Part shown: in pieces, positions 24,604 through 33,536 of the stretch
Position numbering within the stretch: the stretch's first letter is position 1
Layout of the letters: every line of letters begins with the position of its first letter
Assembly: GCF_002847825.1 (NCBI RefSeq)
Contig: NZ_PKIZ01000005.1
Span: 1 to 64,000 of the forward strand
Source: Kytococcus schroeteri
GTDB taxonomy: Bacteria; Actinomycetota; Actinomycetes; Actinomycetales; Dermatophilaceae
Length of the DNA stretch: 64,000 nucleotides
Direction: 5' to 3'
The notes under the pieces: model-generated
Told to the model about the DNA's origin: nothing
The model's input: only the letters and a program-made list of their open reading frames with translations
Databases searched by the model: none
Program-made: the position numbers and the translations under genes

Positions 24604-25125
24604 TCATGATTCCATGCCCGCGCCCGCGCCGCGCAAGGGGCGCTCCATGCGCCACTCGGTGCGGAGGTCGTCGGGGTCGTCCGGAGCCGCCCGGAAGGGC
24701 GCACCGACACAGCGGAACCCACCGCGCTCGTACACACCCCGGGCCCGCGGGTTGTCGGTCATGACGTGCAGGTGCAGCGCCGCGTGGCCCCGCCCGCGGG
24801 CGCGGTCGGCCACCGCCTCCACGATGCGGGAGGACAGGCCGGTGCCGCGGTGGGCCGGTGCCACGAACATGCTGATGAGCTCCGGCAGGTCGTCCCCGCC
24901 CTCCATGAGGCGGGCCGCCCCCACCGGCGCGCCCCCCTCGACCGCGACGAGCGTGGACATCACCGGCGAGGCGACGTTCTCGCGCCACCGCTCCAGGCCG
25001 AGTCCGAGGTGGTCGGCGTACCGGGAGCCGAACGCGCCCGGGGTGTCGAGCAGCATCGCCAGGCGGACGTCGCGCCACAGGGCCACGTCGGTGTCCGAGG
25101 TGGCGTCGAGCCAGCGCAGGACCAC
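24604..25125 (-). CDS. GNAT family N-acetyltransferase
   Basis: A second GNAT protein, 173 aa. The acetyl-CoA motif is in VAPAHRGTGLSSRIVEAVAD (about 92-111), and the C-terminal motif is MTDNPRARGVYERGGF. The GTG at 25125 was chosen because it begins MVLRWLDATSDTD, a normal GNAT strand, and lies 22 nt after the proC stop; the frame upstream of it is shadow of proC. The substrate is unknown. Confidence 0.85.
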   Translation of the reverse strand: MVLRWLDATSDTDVALWRDVRLAMLLDTPGAFGSRYADHLGLGLERWRENVASPVMSTLVAVEGGAPVGAARLMEGGDDLPELISMFVAPAHRGTGLSSRIVEAVADRARGRGHAALHLHVMTDNPRARGVYERGGFRCVGAPFRAAPDDPDDLRTEWRMERPLRGAGAGMES

Positions 25126-25147
25126 CCCACCGGCCGAACCGGCGGGG

Positions 25148-25981
25148 TCAGTCGTCGTCGACGACACCGTCGGAGAGGTCCTTGCTGCGATGGGCGGCGG
25201 CCTCCATGGCCGAGAGGAAGGCGGCGCGGACCTTGTGGTCCTCCAGCTGCCGCATGGCGGCCACCGTGGTGCCGCCCGGGCTCGAGACCATCTCGCGCAG
25301 CATGGTGGGGTGCTCGCCCGTCTCGCGGAGCATCGTGGCCGCACCGAAGAGCGTCTGCACCACCAGCTCGGTGGCCGTGGCGCGCGGCAGGCCCAGGTGC
25401 ACGCCCGCCTCGATCATCGACTCCACGACGAAGAACAGGTACGCCGGGCCCGAGCCGGAGATGGCCGTCACCGCGTCCTGCTGCTTCTCCGGCACCGTGA
25501 CCGCCTCGCCGGTGGAGGCCAGCACCGCGCGGGCCAGCTCCACCTGCTCGGGGGTGCACAGGGCGTCCGGGGAGAGCGCCGCCATGCCCTGCCCCACCCG
25601 CGCGGGGGTGTTGGGCATGGTGCGCACCACCGGGGTGCCCTCGGGCAGACGGGCCTTCATGAACGCCAGCGGGATGCCGGCGGCCAACGACATGACGAGC
25701 GTCCCGGGCGCGAGCACCTCGGCCACCTGCGCCAGCGCGACCTCCATGTCCTGCGGCTTGACGGCCAGCACCACGACGTCGGCGCCCGGCACGGCCTCGG
25801 CCACGGTGCCCGAGGCGGTGCACAGGTCCGCGGCGGTGGCCGCTGCACGCGCGGCGTCGCGGCCCACCACCGTGATGAGCTCACCCGGGTGGCCGGCACG
25901 CACCAGCCCGGCGGCCACGGTGGAGCCCATCACGCCACCGCCCACCATCGCGATGCGGGTGCCGCCCAGCCCGGGGGCCAC
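25148..25981 (-). CDS. proC: pyrroline-5-carboxylate reductase ProC
   Basis: NAD(P)H-dependent enzyme of 277 aa that makes proline from pyrroline-5-carboxylate. The Rossmann motif IAMVGGGVMGSTVAAGLV is at about 10-27. The C-terminal dimer domain has AISGSGPAYLFFVVESM and the signature LREMVSSPGGTTVAAMRQLE. The GTG start lies 2 nt after the stop of the proline dehydrogenase gene, so the two opposing enzymes share an operon under an upstream TetR gene. Confidence 0.94.
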   Translation of the reverse strand: MAPGLGGTRIAMVGGGVMGSTVAAGLVRAGHPGELITVVGRDAARAAATAADLCTASGTVAEAVPGADVVVLAVKPQDMEVALAQVAEVLAPGTLVMSLAAGIPLAFMKARLPEGTPVVRTMPNTPARVGQGMAALSPDALCTPEQVELARAVLASTGEAVTVPEKQQDAVTAISGSGPAYLFFVVESMIEAGVHLGLPRATATELVVQTLFGAATMLRETGEHPTMLREMVSSPGGTTVAAMRQLEDHKVRAAFLSAMEAAAHRSKDLSDGVVDDD

Positions 25982-25983
25982 GA

Positions 25984-26943
25984 TCAGCCCTTGGAGAGCA
26001 GCGAACGGGCGAAGAACATGACGTTCGCCGGGCGCTCGGCCAGACGACGCATGAAGTACCCGTACCAGTCCGGGCCGTTGGGCAGGTAGACGCGCAGCTG
26101 GTGGCCCTCGTCGATGAGGCGGGACTCCTCCTGGGGCCGGATGCCGTAGAGCATCTGGTACTCCCACGAGTCCGCCGAACGGCCGGCGGCGTCGGCCAGG
26201 AAGCCGGCGATGTCGATCATGTTCGGGTCGTGCGTGGCCATCATCGGGTAGCCCTGACCGTTCATGAGGATCTTGGCGCACTCGACGTAGTTGAGGTCCA
26301 CCTCGTGGTCGTCCTGGAAGGCCACCGACTCCGGCTCCTTGTAGGCGCCCTTGCACAGGCGCACGCGGCTGCCCTCGCCCGAGAGGTCGCGGCAGTCGGC
26401 CTGGGTGCGGCGCAGGTAGGCCTGCAGCACGGCACCGGTGCCCGGGAAGTCCTTGCGCAGCTCGTGCAGGATGCCCAGCGTGGAGTCCGTGGTGGTGTGG
26501 TCCTCCATGTCGAGCGTGATGGTGGTGCCGGCGTTGGAGGCGGCGCGCGCGATCTCGCGGGCGTTCTCCAGGGCGATCTTCTCGCCGTCGCGGCCCAGGA
26601 ACTGACCCAGGGCGCTCAGCTTGAGGGAGAACTCCACGTTGCCACCGGCGGTGAGGCCGGCCTCGCTCATCTCGCGGATGTAGCGGAGGTAGGCCTCCTT
26701 GGTGGCGGTGGCCTGCGCCAGCTCGGTGATGTCCTCGCCGAGGTGGTCGACGGTCACGGTGCGGCCCTCGGAGACCAGCGAGGAGCAGTCACGGACCGCG
26801 TCGTCGAAGCCCTCACCGGGGACGTAGCGGGAGACCACGCGGTTGGTGACGGGCATCTTGACCATGGTGTCGCGGACGGCCGTCTGGCGGCTCATGGCCA
26901 GGAACGCGTCGCGCATCAGGGCCGAGGGGTCGAAAAGGGTCAC
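25984..26943 (-). CDS. proline dehydrogenase (stand-alone PRODH)
   Basis: FAD-dependent enzyme of 319 aa that oxidises proline to pyrroline-5-carboxylate and passes electrons to quinone at the membrane. It is the monofunctional short form. The TIM barrel carries NVEFSLKLSALGQ, TLDMEDHTTTDSTLG and the active-site segment RVRLCKGAYKEPESVAF (canonical VRLxKGAYW), followed by YGIRPQEESRL near the end. Its start overlaps the TetR stop by 4 nt (ATGA). No P5C dehydrogenase gene is seen in the window. Confidence 0.93.
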   Translation of the reverse strand: MTLFDPSALMRDAFLAMSRQTAVRDTMVKMPVTNRVVSRYVPGEGFDDAVRDCSSLVSEGRTVTVDHLGEDITELAQATATKEAYLRYIREMSEAGLTAGGNVEFSLKLSALGQFLGRDGEKIALENAREIARAASNAGTTITLDMEDHTTTDSTLGILHELRKDFPGTGAVLQAYLRRTQADCRDLSGEGSRVRLCKGAYKEPESVAFQDDHEVDLNYVECAKILMNGQGYPMMATHDPNMIDIAGFLADAAGRSADSWEYQMLYGIRPQEESRLIDEGHQLRVYLPNGPDWYGYFMRRLAERPANVMFFARSLLSKG

Positions 26944-27653
26944 GAGGAAACATCTCCTTGAGGGTTCTGGGGAGGATCATTGTCCACCCCCGGGAGGCCG
27001 GTCGGCGCATCCGAGGGACCGAGCAGCTCCCCGGGCGAGGCGACGGCGTGCTCCTCCGGCGGCAGCGGCCCGGTGAGGAGGGCCTGGCACTGCGCCCCCA
27101 GGGCCTCGGCCAGGCGGGCGTCCGAGAGGCCGTCCATCATCGGCATGCGCAGCGTGGCCGCGCAGGTGATCATGCCGAGCAGCACGGTGGAGGCCAGGGT
27201 GGCGCGCAACTCGGGCTCGTCGGGGCTGACCCGGCGCGCGATGGGCAGCATGAAGCCGTCGAAGAGCAGCTCGCGCAGGAACTCCCGCTCCGAGGGCTGC
27301 GAGTTGGCTGCCGCGAGGGTGCCCGACACCCGCTGGGCGGACGGCACGTCGCCCCAGAACTCCAGGGCGAAGGCGAGCAGCGCGGTGCCGCACTCCGCGG
27401 GGTCCACCTGGGCGATGAAGGCCTGCACCTCCTCGGCGTCCACCGAGGGGCGCATCGCGTGGATGAACAGGCCCCCCTTGGAGCCGAAGTAGTAGCTCAC
27501 CAGGGCCGGGTCGACCCCTGCCTCGCGTGCCACGGCACGCATGGAGACCGCCTCGTATCCGAACTCCGAGAACAACCGGGTCGCGGCGCCGAGGATGTCT
27601 GCCTTCGTGTCGGAACCCATCGGGCGGGGTCCGCGTCGCGCGGCCTTGTGCAT
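26940..27653 (-). CDS. TetR family transcriptional regulator
   Basis: DNA-binding repressor of 237 aa. The helix-turn-helix occupies about 18-62 (ILGAATRLFSEFGYEAVSMR, then ALVSYYFGSKGGLF). The ligand domain resembles TetR_C-type regulators, and there is a Pro-rich tail of about 30 residues. ATG 27653 is preceded by GAGAGGTGG; a -10-like TAGGCT lies at 27710-27715. The 3' overlap with proline dehydrogenase makes control of proline catabolism and its own operon the simplest idea, though no operator palindrome was identified. Confidence 0.88.
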   Translation of the reverse strand: MHKAARRGPRPMGSDTKADILGAATRLFSEFGYEAVSMRAVAREAGVDPALVSYYFGSKGGLFIHAMRPSVDAEEVQAFIAQVDPAECGTALLAFALEFWGDVPSAQRVSGTLAAANSQPSEREFLRELLFDGFMLPIARRVSPDEPELRATLASTVLLGMITCAATLRMPMMDGLSDARLAEALGAQCQALLTGPLPPEEHAVASPGELLGPSDAPTGLPGVDNDPPQNPQGDVSS

Positions 27654-27762
27654 GGTCCACCTCTCAACTGCTCGCCGTCCCACGGTGCGGGGTGCTTGGG
27701 TCCGTGCCGAGCCTAACCTCATCCGGTGGCCCCGGCCCGTCGTCGACGACCAGCCGCCGGCC

Positions 27763-28548
27763 TCAGGCCAGGTGCTCCCGGGCGAAGGCCAGCGACCGGC
27801 GCAAGCGGTCGGTGCCCTCCTCCCGGGACATCCCCCGCGTGGAGACCTCCACCACCACCGAGCCCTCGAAGCCGAGCTCGCCGAGCATCCCCAGCACCTC
27901 GGCGCAGGGCTGCGTGCCCTCCCCGGGCGGGAGGTGCTCGTCCTTGAGCGAGCCGGACCCGTCGGCCAGGTGCACGTGGCGCAGCGAGCGCCCGGCCGCA
28001 CGGGCCATCGCCACCGCGTCGGCGTGGGCGGTGGCCGTGTGCGAGAGGTCCAGCGTCACGTGCTCGTAGTCGTGGTGGGTCGGGTCCCAGCCGGGCAGGT
28101 ACATCGGCACCCGGCCGCGCTCCCCGGCGTACGGGACGCGCCAGGGGTACATGTTCTCCACGGCGATGTGCACCTCCGTGCGCGCCTGGCGCTCGGCCAC
28201 GCCCTCCACGAACCGGCGTCCGTGCAGGCGCTGCCAGGCGAACGGCGGGTGGGCCACCACCGTGGGGCAGCCCAGCTCCTCGGCGAGCGCCACCGAGCGG
28301 TCGATCTGGTCCCAGGTGGTGCCCCAGACGTGCTGCAGGAGGAAGAGCGTGGGGGCGTCCACCGCCAGGATCGGCAGACCGTGGCGCGCGGAGAGGCGCT
28401 GCAGCCCCCGGGCGTCACGGCTCAGGCTCTCGCCCCAGACCATCACCTCGACGCCGTCGTAGCCGAGACGCTCGGCCACCTCGAAGGTGTACGGCGTCTT
28501 GCACGGGTAGCAGCTGGAGGCGGAGAGCCCCACCGGCCAAGGGGTCAC
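27763..28548 (-). CDS. sugar phosphate isomerase/epimerase (xylose isomerase-like TIM barrel)
   Basis: TIM-barrel protein of 261 aa of the AP endonuclease 2 superfamily. Likely metal ligands are E in [12 protein letters not shown] in [15 protein letters not shown] in [12 protein letters not shown] and E in [10 protein letters not shown]. The substrate is unknown. It starts with GTG overlapping the Ppx stop (GTGA). The pairing with a Ppx/GppA gene is conserved in actinobacteria (Rv0496-Rv0498 region), suggesting a shared but undefined role. Confidence 0.85.
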   Translation of the reverse strand: MTPWPVGLSASSCYPCKTPYTFEVAERLGYDGVEVMVWGESLSRDARGLQRLSARHGLPILAVDAPTLFLLQHVWGTTWDQIDRSVALAEELGCPTVVAHPPFAWQRLHGRRFVEGVAERQARTEVHIAVENMYPWRVPYAGERGRVPMYLPGWDPTHHDYEHVTLDLSHTATAHADAVAMARAAGRSLRHVHLADGSGSLKDEHLPPGEGTQPCAEVLGMLGELGFEGSVVVEVSTRGMSREEGTDRLRRSLAFAREHLA

Positions 28549-29489
28549 GAGATCTCCAGCAGCCCCTTGGTGTCGAGGTGGTCGAGGAACTGCAGCAGCA
28601 CGCCCTCGCGCAGGGCCCACGGGCAGATCTCGAGCTCCTCGATGCCGAGCAGGTCCATGGCCCCCTCGGCCACCAGGGCACCGGCCAGGATCTGGCGGGC
28701 GCGCCCCTGGTTGACCCCCGGCAGGGAGGCGCGCTGCGAGACCGGCATGGCCGCCAGGCGGTCCACCCAGTCCTTGAGGGCGTCCCGTTGCAGGGTGCGG
28801 CGGACGAAGGGGCCATCCCCGCTGGGGGCCGCGCCCTGCAGGCGGGCCAGGCTCCGCATCGTCTTGCTCGTGCCCACCACCTTGTGCGGCTCGCGGATGA
28901 GCAGGTCCGGCACCACCTCGCCGATGGAGGCGCGCACGTACCGGCGCAGGCTGCGCACGTCGTCGGGGTCGGCCACCTCGCCCGGCAGGCGGCTGCTCAG
29001 GCGCCCCGCGCCCAGCGGCAGGCTCACCGCGGCGTCCGGCTCCTCGTCGCGGCCGGCGGCCAGCTCCAGGGAGCCCCCGCCGATGTCCACCATCATCAGG
29101 TGGCCGGAGGACCAGCCGCACCAACGGCGGGCGGCGAGGAAGGTCAGGCGCGCCTCCTGCTCCCCGGAGAGGACCTGCAGGTCCACGCCGCTCTCCTCGC
29201 GGACGCGGCGCAGCACGGCCTCGGTGTTGCCCGCGTCGCGGATGGCGGAGGTGGCGAAACCCAGCACCGTGGTCGCCCCCATGTCGGCGGCGTGGTCCAG
29301 GCACTGCACGGCGAAGGAGGCCAAGGTCTCGGTGCCCTCGGCGGAGATGTCGCCCTCGGCCGTCAGGTGCTCGGCCAGACGCAGCTCGTGCTTGAAGGAC
29401 GAGGCGGGCATCGGGTGCGCCCCCGGTCGGGCGTCGAAGATGAGGAGGTGGACGGTGTTGGAACCGACGTCGATGACACCCAGGCGCAT
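28545..29489 (-). CDS. exopolyphosphatase / pppGpp phosphohydrolase family (Ppx/GppA)
   Basis: ASKHA-fold phosphatase of 314 aa, hydrolysing polyphosphate or pppGpp. The N-terminal phosphate loop is [17 protein letters not shown], and the second is [15 protein letters not shown] at about 120-134. It is the short actinobacterial type without the C-terminal HD-like domain (compare Rv0496). ATG 29489 gives the family N-terminus directly. It is divergent from radA, with 50 nt between the starts. Confidence 0.88.
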   Translation of the reverse strand: MRLGVIDVGSNTVHLLIFDARPGAHPMPASSFKHELRLAEHLTAEGDISAEGTETLASFAVQCLDHAADMGATTVLGFATSAIRDAGNTEAVLRRVREESGVDLQVLSGEQEARLTFLAARRWCGWSSGHLMMVDIGGGSLELAAGRDEEPDAAVSLPLGAGRLSSRLPGEVADPDDVRSLRRYVRASIGEVVPDLLIREPHKVVGTSKTMRSLARLQGAAPSGDGPFVRRTLQRDALKDWVDRLAAMPVSQRASLPGVNQGRARQILAGALVAEGAMDLLGIEELEICPWALREGVLLQFLDHLDTKGLLEIS

Positions 29490-29527
29490 GGGCGAAGGGT
29501 AGCCGGGAGGTTGTCGGTCCTCGCGAC

Positions 29528-29533
29528 TACGGT
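29528..29533 (+). promoter_or_regulatory. -10 box of leaderless radA
   Basis: TACGGT ends 6 nt before the radA GTG at 29540. There is no ribosome site, so a leaderless transcript is likely. Confidence 0.5.
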
Positions 29534-29539
29534 GCACGC

Positions 29540-30913
29540 GTGGCAGCCAGGACCAGCAGGACCAAGGACTCCTACCGGTGCACCGAGTGCGGGTGGACCA
29601 CCGTCAAGTGGATCGGTCGCTGCAAGGAGTGCCAGGCCTGGGGGACGCTCCAGGAGGTGGGTGGCCGCCCGGTGGGACGGACCGCCCCGGCACGGTCCGT
29701 GGCCGAGCCCGCACGACGCATCGGTGACGTTGACCTCACCGCCTCGGAGCACCGGCCGACCGGGGTGGAGGAGTTCGACCGGGTGCTCGGCGGCGGCATG
29801 GTGCCGGGCGGGGTGGTGCTCGTGGCCGGGGACCCCGGCATCGGCAAGTCCACGATGCTGCTGGACGTAGCCGCCCGCGTGGCCGACGCCGGCGGACCGG
29901 TGCTCTACGTGAGCGGGGAGGAGTCCGCGGCCCAGGTGCGCATGCGTGCCGAGCGCATCGGGGCGGTGGCCGACGAGCTCTACCTGGCCTCCGAGACCGA
30001 CCTGGCCTCCGTGCTGGCCCACGTGGAGGAGGTGTCCCCCGCGCTGCTGGTGGTGGACTCGGTGCAGACGGTCGCCTCGCAGGAGGTGGAGGGCGCCGCC
30101 GGCAACGTCTCGCAGGTCCGTGAGGTGGCGGCCTCGGTGATCCGGGAGGCCAAGCAGCGGGGCATCGCGACCGTGCTGGTGGGGCACGTCACCAAGGAGG
30201 GCGCCATCGCCGGCCCACGCGTGCTGGAGCACCTCGTGGACGTGGTGGTGACCTTCGAGGGCGAGCGGCACTCCCGCCTGCGCCTCATCCGGGCGGTGAA
30301 GAACCGCTTCGGCCCCACCGACGAGGTGGGCTGCTTCGACCTCGACGAGTCCGGCATCACCGGGCTGCCCGACCCCAGCGGGCTGTTCGTGAGCCGCCAC
30401 GCCACCCCGGTGCCCGGCACCTGCCTGACGGTGACCCTGGAGGGGCGCCGGCCGCTCGTGGCCGAGGTGCAGGCCCTGGCCGTACCCACCCAGGCGCCGA
30501 GCCCGCGGCGGACCACCAGCGGGGTGGACTCCAGCCGGGTGGCCATGACGGTGGCCGTGCTCAACCGGCACGGCGGGGTGGGGCTGGCCAAGGCCGACGT
30601 GTACGTCTCCACCGTGGGCGGGGTGCGGCTGGCCGAGCCGAGCACCGACCTCGCGGTGGCCATGGCGCTGGCCAGCTCACTGGCGGACCGGCCCCTGCCC
30701 GACGGCCTGGTGGCCGTGGGTGAGGTGGGGCTGGCCGGCGACCTGCGCAACGCCCCCGGCACCGCCCGGCGGCTCGTGGAGGCGCACCGCATCGGGTTCG
30801 ACAAGGCGGTCATCCCCCGCGGGGCCCTCGGTGACCAGAGGGCCCCGGCCGGCATGAAGGTCTTCCAGGCCGACACCCTGGAGCACGCGATCGGCGCCGT
30901 GCTGCCGGGGTGA
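29540..30913 (+). CDS. radA: DNA repair protein RadA (Sms)
   Basis: RecA-like branch-migration ATPase and helicase of 457 aa acting in recombination and repair. The N-terminal zinc finger is [20 protein letters not shown], with cysteines at 14, 17, 28 and 31. Walker [10 protein letters not shown] is at 97-105, the RadA-specific motif KNRFG is near 254-258, and a Lon-protease-like C-terminal domain begins around 285. Together with disA it forms the conserved radA-disA pair (Rv3585-Rv3586), here separated by a DUF2382 gene on the other strand. RadA is known to restrain DisA activity in Bacillus. Confidence 0.96.
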   Translation: MAARTSRTKDSYRCTECGWTTVKWIGRCKECQAWGTLQEVGGRPVGRTAPARSVAEPARRIGDVDLTASEHRPTGVEEFDRVLGGGMVPGGVVLVAGDPGIGKSTMLLDVAARVADAGGPVLYVSGEESAAQVRMRAERIGAVADELYLASETDLASVLAHVEEVSPALLVVDSVQTVASQEVEGAAGNVSQVREVAASVIREAKQRGIATVLVGHVTKEGAIAGPRVLEHLVDVVVTFEGERHSRLRLIRAVKNRFGPTDEVGCFDLDESGITGLPDPSGLFVSRHATPVPGTCLTVTLEGRRPLVAEVQALAVPTQAPSPRRTTSGVDSSRVAMTVAVLNRHGGVGLAKADVYVSTVGGVRLAEPSTDLAVAMALASSLADRPLPDGLVAVGEVGLAGDLRNAPGTARRLVEAHRIGFDKAVIPRGALGDQRAPAGMKVFQADTLEHAIGAVLPG

Positions 30914-30947
30914 GCGGCACGGCGCCGAGGCGCTGGCGGAGAGGGGC

Positions 30948-31397
30948 TCAGCGGAGCTCGTCGGCGAGGCCCTGCGGGTCGCCCAGCACCTCCACGTGCT
31001 CGCGGCGCACGGTCTCGGTGACCTCGTGCGGCACGGTGACCACGCGCTTGACCACGCGGGCCTCCTCGTAGGGGACGGTCTCGAGGGTGACCACGGGGCG
31101 CTGCTCGTGCAACGTGACCACCTGCACCTCCTCTGTGCGCGGGTCGGCGTGCACGTCGCGCCCGGCGAGTGCCGCCCCCTCGACGACCCGGCCACTGGCC
31201 CCGGCGGGCTCCGCGGCCGGCGTGAGGCCCTCCTCGGCCTCAAGCACCTCGCGCTGCACCTGCACCTCGAGCGTGACGGTCTCGGTGACCACCCGCTTGC
31301 GGATGCGCGCAGTACCGCGCTCCGCCTGCTGCACCGCGGCGCGCAGCCGCTCCTCGTGACGCACCACCGAGGTGCGCTCGGTGTCTCGGCTGTCCAT
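30948..31397 (-). CDS. DUF2382 (YsnF/AvaK) domain protein
   Basis: A 149-aa cytosolic protein of unknown biochemical role. The DUF2382 core spans about 20-145 with the typical repeated pattern RIRKRVVTETVTLEVQVQRE and then EEARVVKRVVTVPHEVTET. Relatives are often stress-related and frequently carry a PRC-barrel, which is absent here. ATG 31397 follows AGGAGACAACCG. It is inserted head-to-head with disA and tail-to-tail with radA, splitting a pair that is adjacent in mycobacteria. Confidence 0.85.
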   Translation of the reverse strand: MDSRDTERTSVVRHEERLRAAVQQAERGTARIRKRVVTETVTLEVQVQREVLEAEEGLTPAAEPAGASGRVVEGAALAGRDVHADPRTEEVQVVTLHEQRPVVTLETVPYEEARVVKRVVTVPHEVTETVRREHVEVLGDPQGLADELR

Positions 31398-31457
31398 CGG
31401 TTGTCTCCTCGCTGCGGACGGTGGGTCTGCCCCCATCGTGTCGCACGGCCGGGCACG

Positions 31458-31474
31458 GGACCACCCGGTGGTCC
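31458..31474. promoter_or_regulatory. palindrome in the disA/DUF2382 divergent promoter
   Basis: GGACCAC-CCG-GTGGTCC is a perfect 7-bp inverted repeat, and it is nested inside GGGCAC (31451-31456) / GTGCCC (31480-31485). It sits just upstream of the expected disA -35 region and about 60 nt before the DUF2382 start. A regulator binding site is possible. Confidence 0.4.
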
Positions 31475-31503
31475 GGACGGTGCCCGCACGGCCCGTGGCC
31501 ACC

Positions 31504-31509
31504 TAGACT
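31504..31509 (+). promoter_or_regulatory. -10 box of leaderless disA
   Basis: TAGACT ends 7 nt before GTG 31517, and no Shine-Dalgarno sequence lies between them. This is the standard leaderless layout. Confidence 0.6.
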
Positions 31510-31516
31510 CAGCGCC

Positions 31517-32602
31517 GTGCAGGCTGGTGACCACGAGGCAGTGAACGCGGTGTTGGCGACCCTCGCGCCGGGGACCGAGCTGCGTGACGGGCTGGAGCGC
31601 ATCGTCCGCGGCCGGACCGGTGCGCTCATCGTGCTGGGCAACGACCGCACCATCGACGAGATCTCGACCGGCGGCTTCGAGCTGAACGTGGACTTCTCCG
31701 CCACCCGCATGCGCGAGCTGACCAAGATGGACGGCGCCGTGGTGCTCAGCTCGGACCTCTCGCGCATCGTGCGCGCCGCCACCCAGCTGACGCCCGACCC
31801 CAGCGTGGAGACCCGCGAGTCGGGTACCCGCCACCGCACCGCCGAGCGGGTGGCCCGCCAGACCGGTGTGCCCGTGGTGACCGTCTCGGCCTCGATGGCG
31901 GTGATCGCCCTGTGGATGGGCGACCAGCGCATCGTGCTGGAGGAGGTGAGCGTCATCCAGTCGCGCGCCAACCAGGCGCTGCAGACCCTGGAGCGCTACA
32001 AGGCGCGCCTGGACGAGGTGGCCGCCACGCTCTCGGCACTGGAGATCGAGGACCTCGTGACCGTGCGCGACGTGGCCGCCGTGGCCCAGCGCCTGGAGAT
32101 GGTGCACCGCATCCGCGAGGAGATCAGCCACTACGTGCTCACCCTGGGCAACGACGGCCGCCTGGTGGACCTGCAGCTCTCCGAGCTGACCGCGGGCCTG
32201 GGCAACGACCGCGAGCTGCTGGTGCGCGACTACGCCCCGGCGCACAGCCCCGCCGGCGGCCCCGAGGAGGTGGAGGCCGTGCTGGAGCGCGTGTCCGACC
32301 TGTCCACCACCGACCTGCTCGACCTGGGCGCCGTGGCCGCCGCGATGGGGCACCCCGCCGCCGCCGACACCCTGGACCGTGGCGTCTCCCCGTGGGGCTA
32401 CCGTCTGCTCTCGCAGGTGCCGCGCCTGCCCCCGGCCATCGTGGACCGCGTGGTGCTGCACTTCGACGGCCTGCAGCAGCTCATGGCCGCGAGCTTCGAC
32501 GACCTGCACGAGATCGAGGGCATCGGCGAGGTCCGGGCCCGGGCGATCCGGGAGGGGCTCAGCCGCATGGCCGAGACCAGCATCCTGGACCGCTACGTCT
32601 GA
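31517..32602 (+). CDS. disA: DNA integrity scanning diadenylate cyclase DisA
   Basis: Octameric enzyme of 361 aa that makes cyclic di-AMP from two ATP and is inhibited at branched DNA. The DAC domain carries DGA (72-74) and RHR (105-107), both catalytic. A long helical spine follows, and a RuvA-like HhH DNA-binding domain (FDDLHEIEGIGEVRARAIRE) ends the protein. The GTG 31517 start is set by the -10 box 7 nt upstream. mutY begins directly after the stop codon, so c-di-AMP signalling and base-excision repair are co-transcribed. Confidence 0.97.
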   Translation: MQAGDHEAVNAVLATLAPGTELRDGLERIVRGRTGALIVLGNDRTIDEISTGGFELNVDFSATRMRELTKMDGAVVLSSDLSRIVRAATQLTPDPSVETRESGTRHRTAERVARQTGVPVVTVSASMAVIALWMGDQRIVLEEVSVIQSRANQALQTLERYKARLDEVAATLSALEIEDLVTVRDVAAVAQRLEMVHRIREEISHYVLTLGNDGRLVDLQLSELTAGLGNDRELLVRDYAPAHSPAGGPEEVEAVLERVSDLSTTDLLDLGAVAAAMGHPAAADTLDRGVSPWGYRLLSQVPRLPPAIVDRVVLHFDGLQQLMAASFDDLHEIEGIGEVRARAIREGLSRMAETSILDRYV

Positions 32603-33505
32603 GTGGGCGCGCCGTCGCCGGTGGGTGGGGCCACCAACCGCCTGTTCGACCCCCTGAGTGCCTGGTACGCGCGGACCGCGCGGGACCTGCCGTGGCGCGA
32701 TGCCGGGTGCTCGCCGTGGGGCGTACTGGTCTCCGAGGTGATGCTGCAGCAGACCCCCGTGGCACGGGTGCTGCCGGTGTGGCGGCGGTGGATGGAGCAG
32801 TGGCCCACCCCGGCCGACCTGGCCGCCGCCGGACCGGGTGAGGCGGTGCGGGCCTGGGACCGCCTGGGCTACCCGCGCCGGGCGCTGCGACTGGTGGACG
32901 CCGCCGTGGCGATCCGCGACCTGCACGGCGGCCGGGTGCCCGCCGAGGAGGAGGTGCTGCGGAGCCTGCCCGGCATCGGGGAGTACACGGCCGCCGCGGT
33001 GGCGTCGTTCGCGTTCGGTCGGCGGGCGGTGGTGGTGGACACCAACGTGCGGCGCGTGCAGGCGCGTGTGGTGACCGGGGTGGCCCTGCCCGCCCCCTCG
33101 TACACGGCGGCCGAGCGGCGGCTGGCCACCGGCCTGCTGCCCGAGGACGCCGCGGACTCGGTGCAGTGGAACATCGGCCTCATGGAGCTCGGCGCGCTGG
33201 TGTGCACGGCCCGGGCACCTCGGTGCAGGGAGTGCCCGCTGCAGGCCGAGTGCGCGTGGGTGGCGGCCGGATCGCCCGCGCACGACGGCCCGCCGCGACG
33301 GGGCCAGAAGTGGGCCGGCACCGACCGGCAGGCGCGCGGCCGCATCGTGCAGGCGCTGCGGGAGGCCGACGGACCCCTGCCCCGCGCCGAGGTGCTGGCC
33401 GCCTCCGGCGCCCCCGAGGCCCAGGCCGAACGCTGCCTGGCCGGGTTGCTCGAGGACGGGCTGGCCGAGGGCGACGACGCCACCGGCTACGCGCTGCCGA
33501 CCTGA
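32603..33505 (+). CDS. mutY: A/G-specific adenine glycosylase MutY
   Basis: DNA glycosylase of 300 aa that removes adenine paired with 8-oxoguanine. Recognisable parts are the catalytic-loop helix VSEVMLQQTPVARVLP, the HhH LRSLPGIGEYTAAAVASFAF with the catalytic Asp in VVVDTNVRRVQ, and the iron-sulfur ligands CTARAPRCRECPLQAEC (C-x6-C-x2-C-x5-C). The C-terminal Nudix-like recognition domain is replaced by a short winged-helix-like tail, as in other actinobacterial MutY proteins. The GTG start abuts the disA TGA with zero spacing. Confidence 0.95.
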   Translation: MGAPSPVGGATNRLFDPLSAWYARTARDLPWRDAGCSPWGVLVSEVMLQQTPVARVLPVWRRWMEQWPTPADLAAAGPGEAVRAWDRLGYPRRALRLVDAAVAIRDLHGGRVPAEEEVLRSLPGIGEYTAAAVASFAFGRRAVVVDTNVRRVQARVVTGVALPAPSYTAAERRLATGLLPEDAADSVQWNIGLMELGALVCTARAPRCRECPLQAECAWVAAGSPAHDGPPRRGQKWAGTDRQARGRIVQALREADGPLPRAEVLAASGAPEAQAERCLAGLLEDGLAEGDDATGYALPT

Positions 33506-33522
33506 GCGGGGCGCCACGCCGG

Positions 33523-33528
33523 TAGATT
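33523..33528 (+). promoter_or_regulatory. -10 box before the ABC chimera
   Basis: TAGATT ends 8 nt before the GTG at 33537. The box survives although the gene behind it is a deletion product. Confidence 0.5.
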
Positions 33529-33536
33529 CCGCCCTC

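Noticed and set aside
30677-33517. A 946-codon minus-strand frame
   Set aside because: It is antisense to radA, disA and mutY, and is explained by GC-rich codon bias of those well-supported genes.
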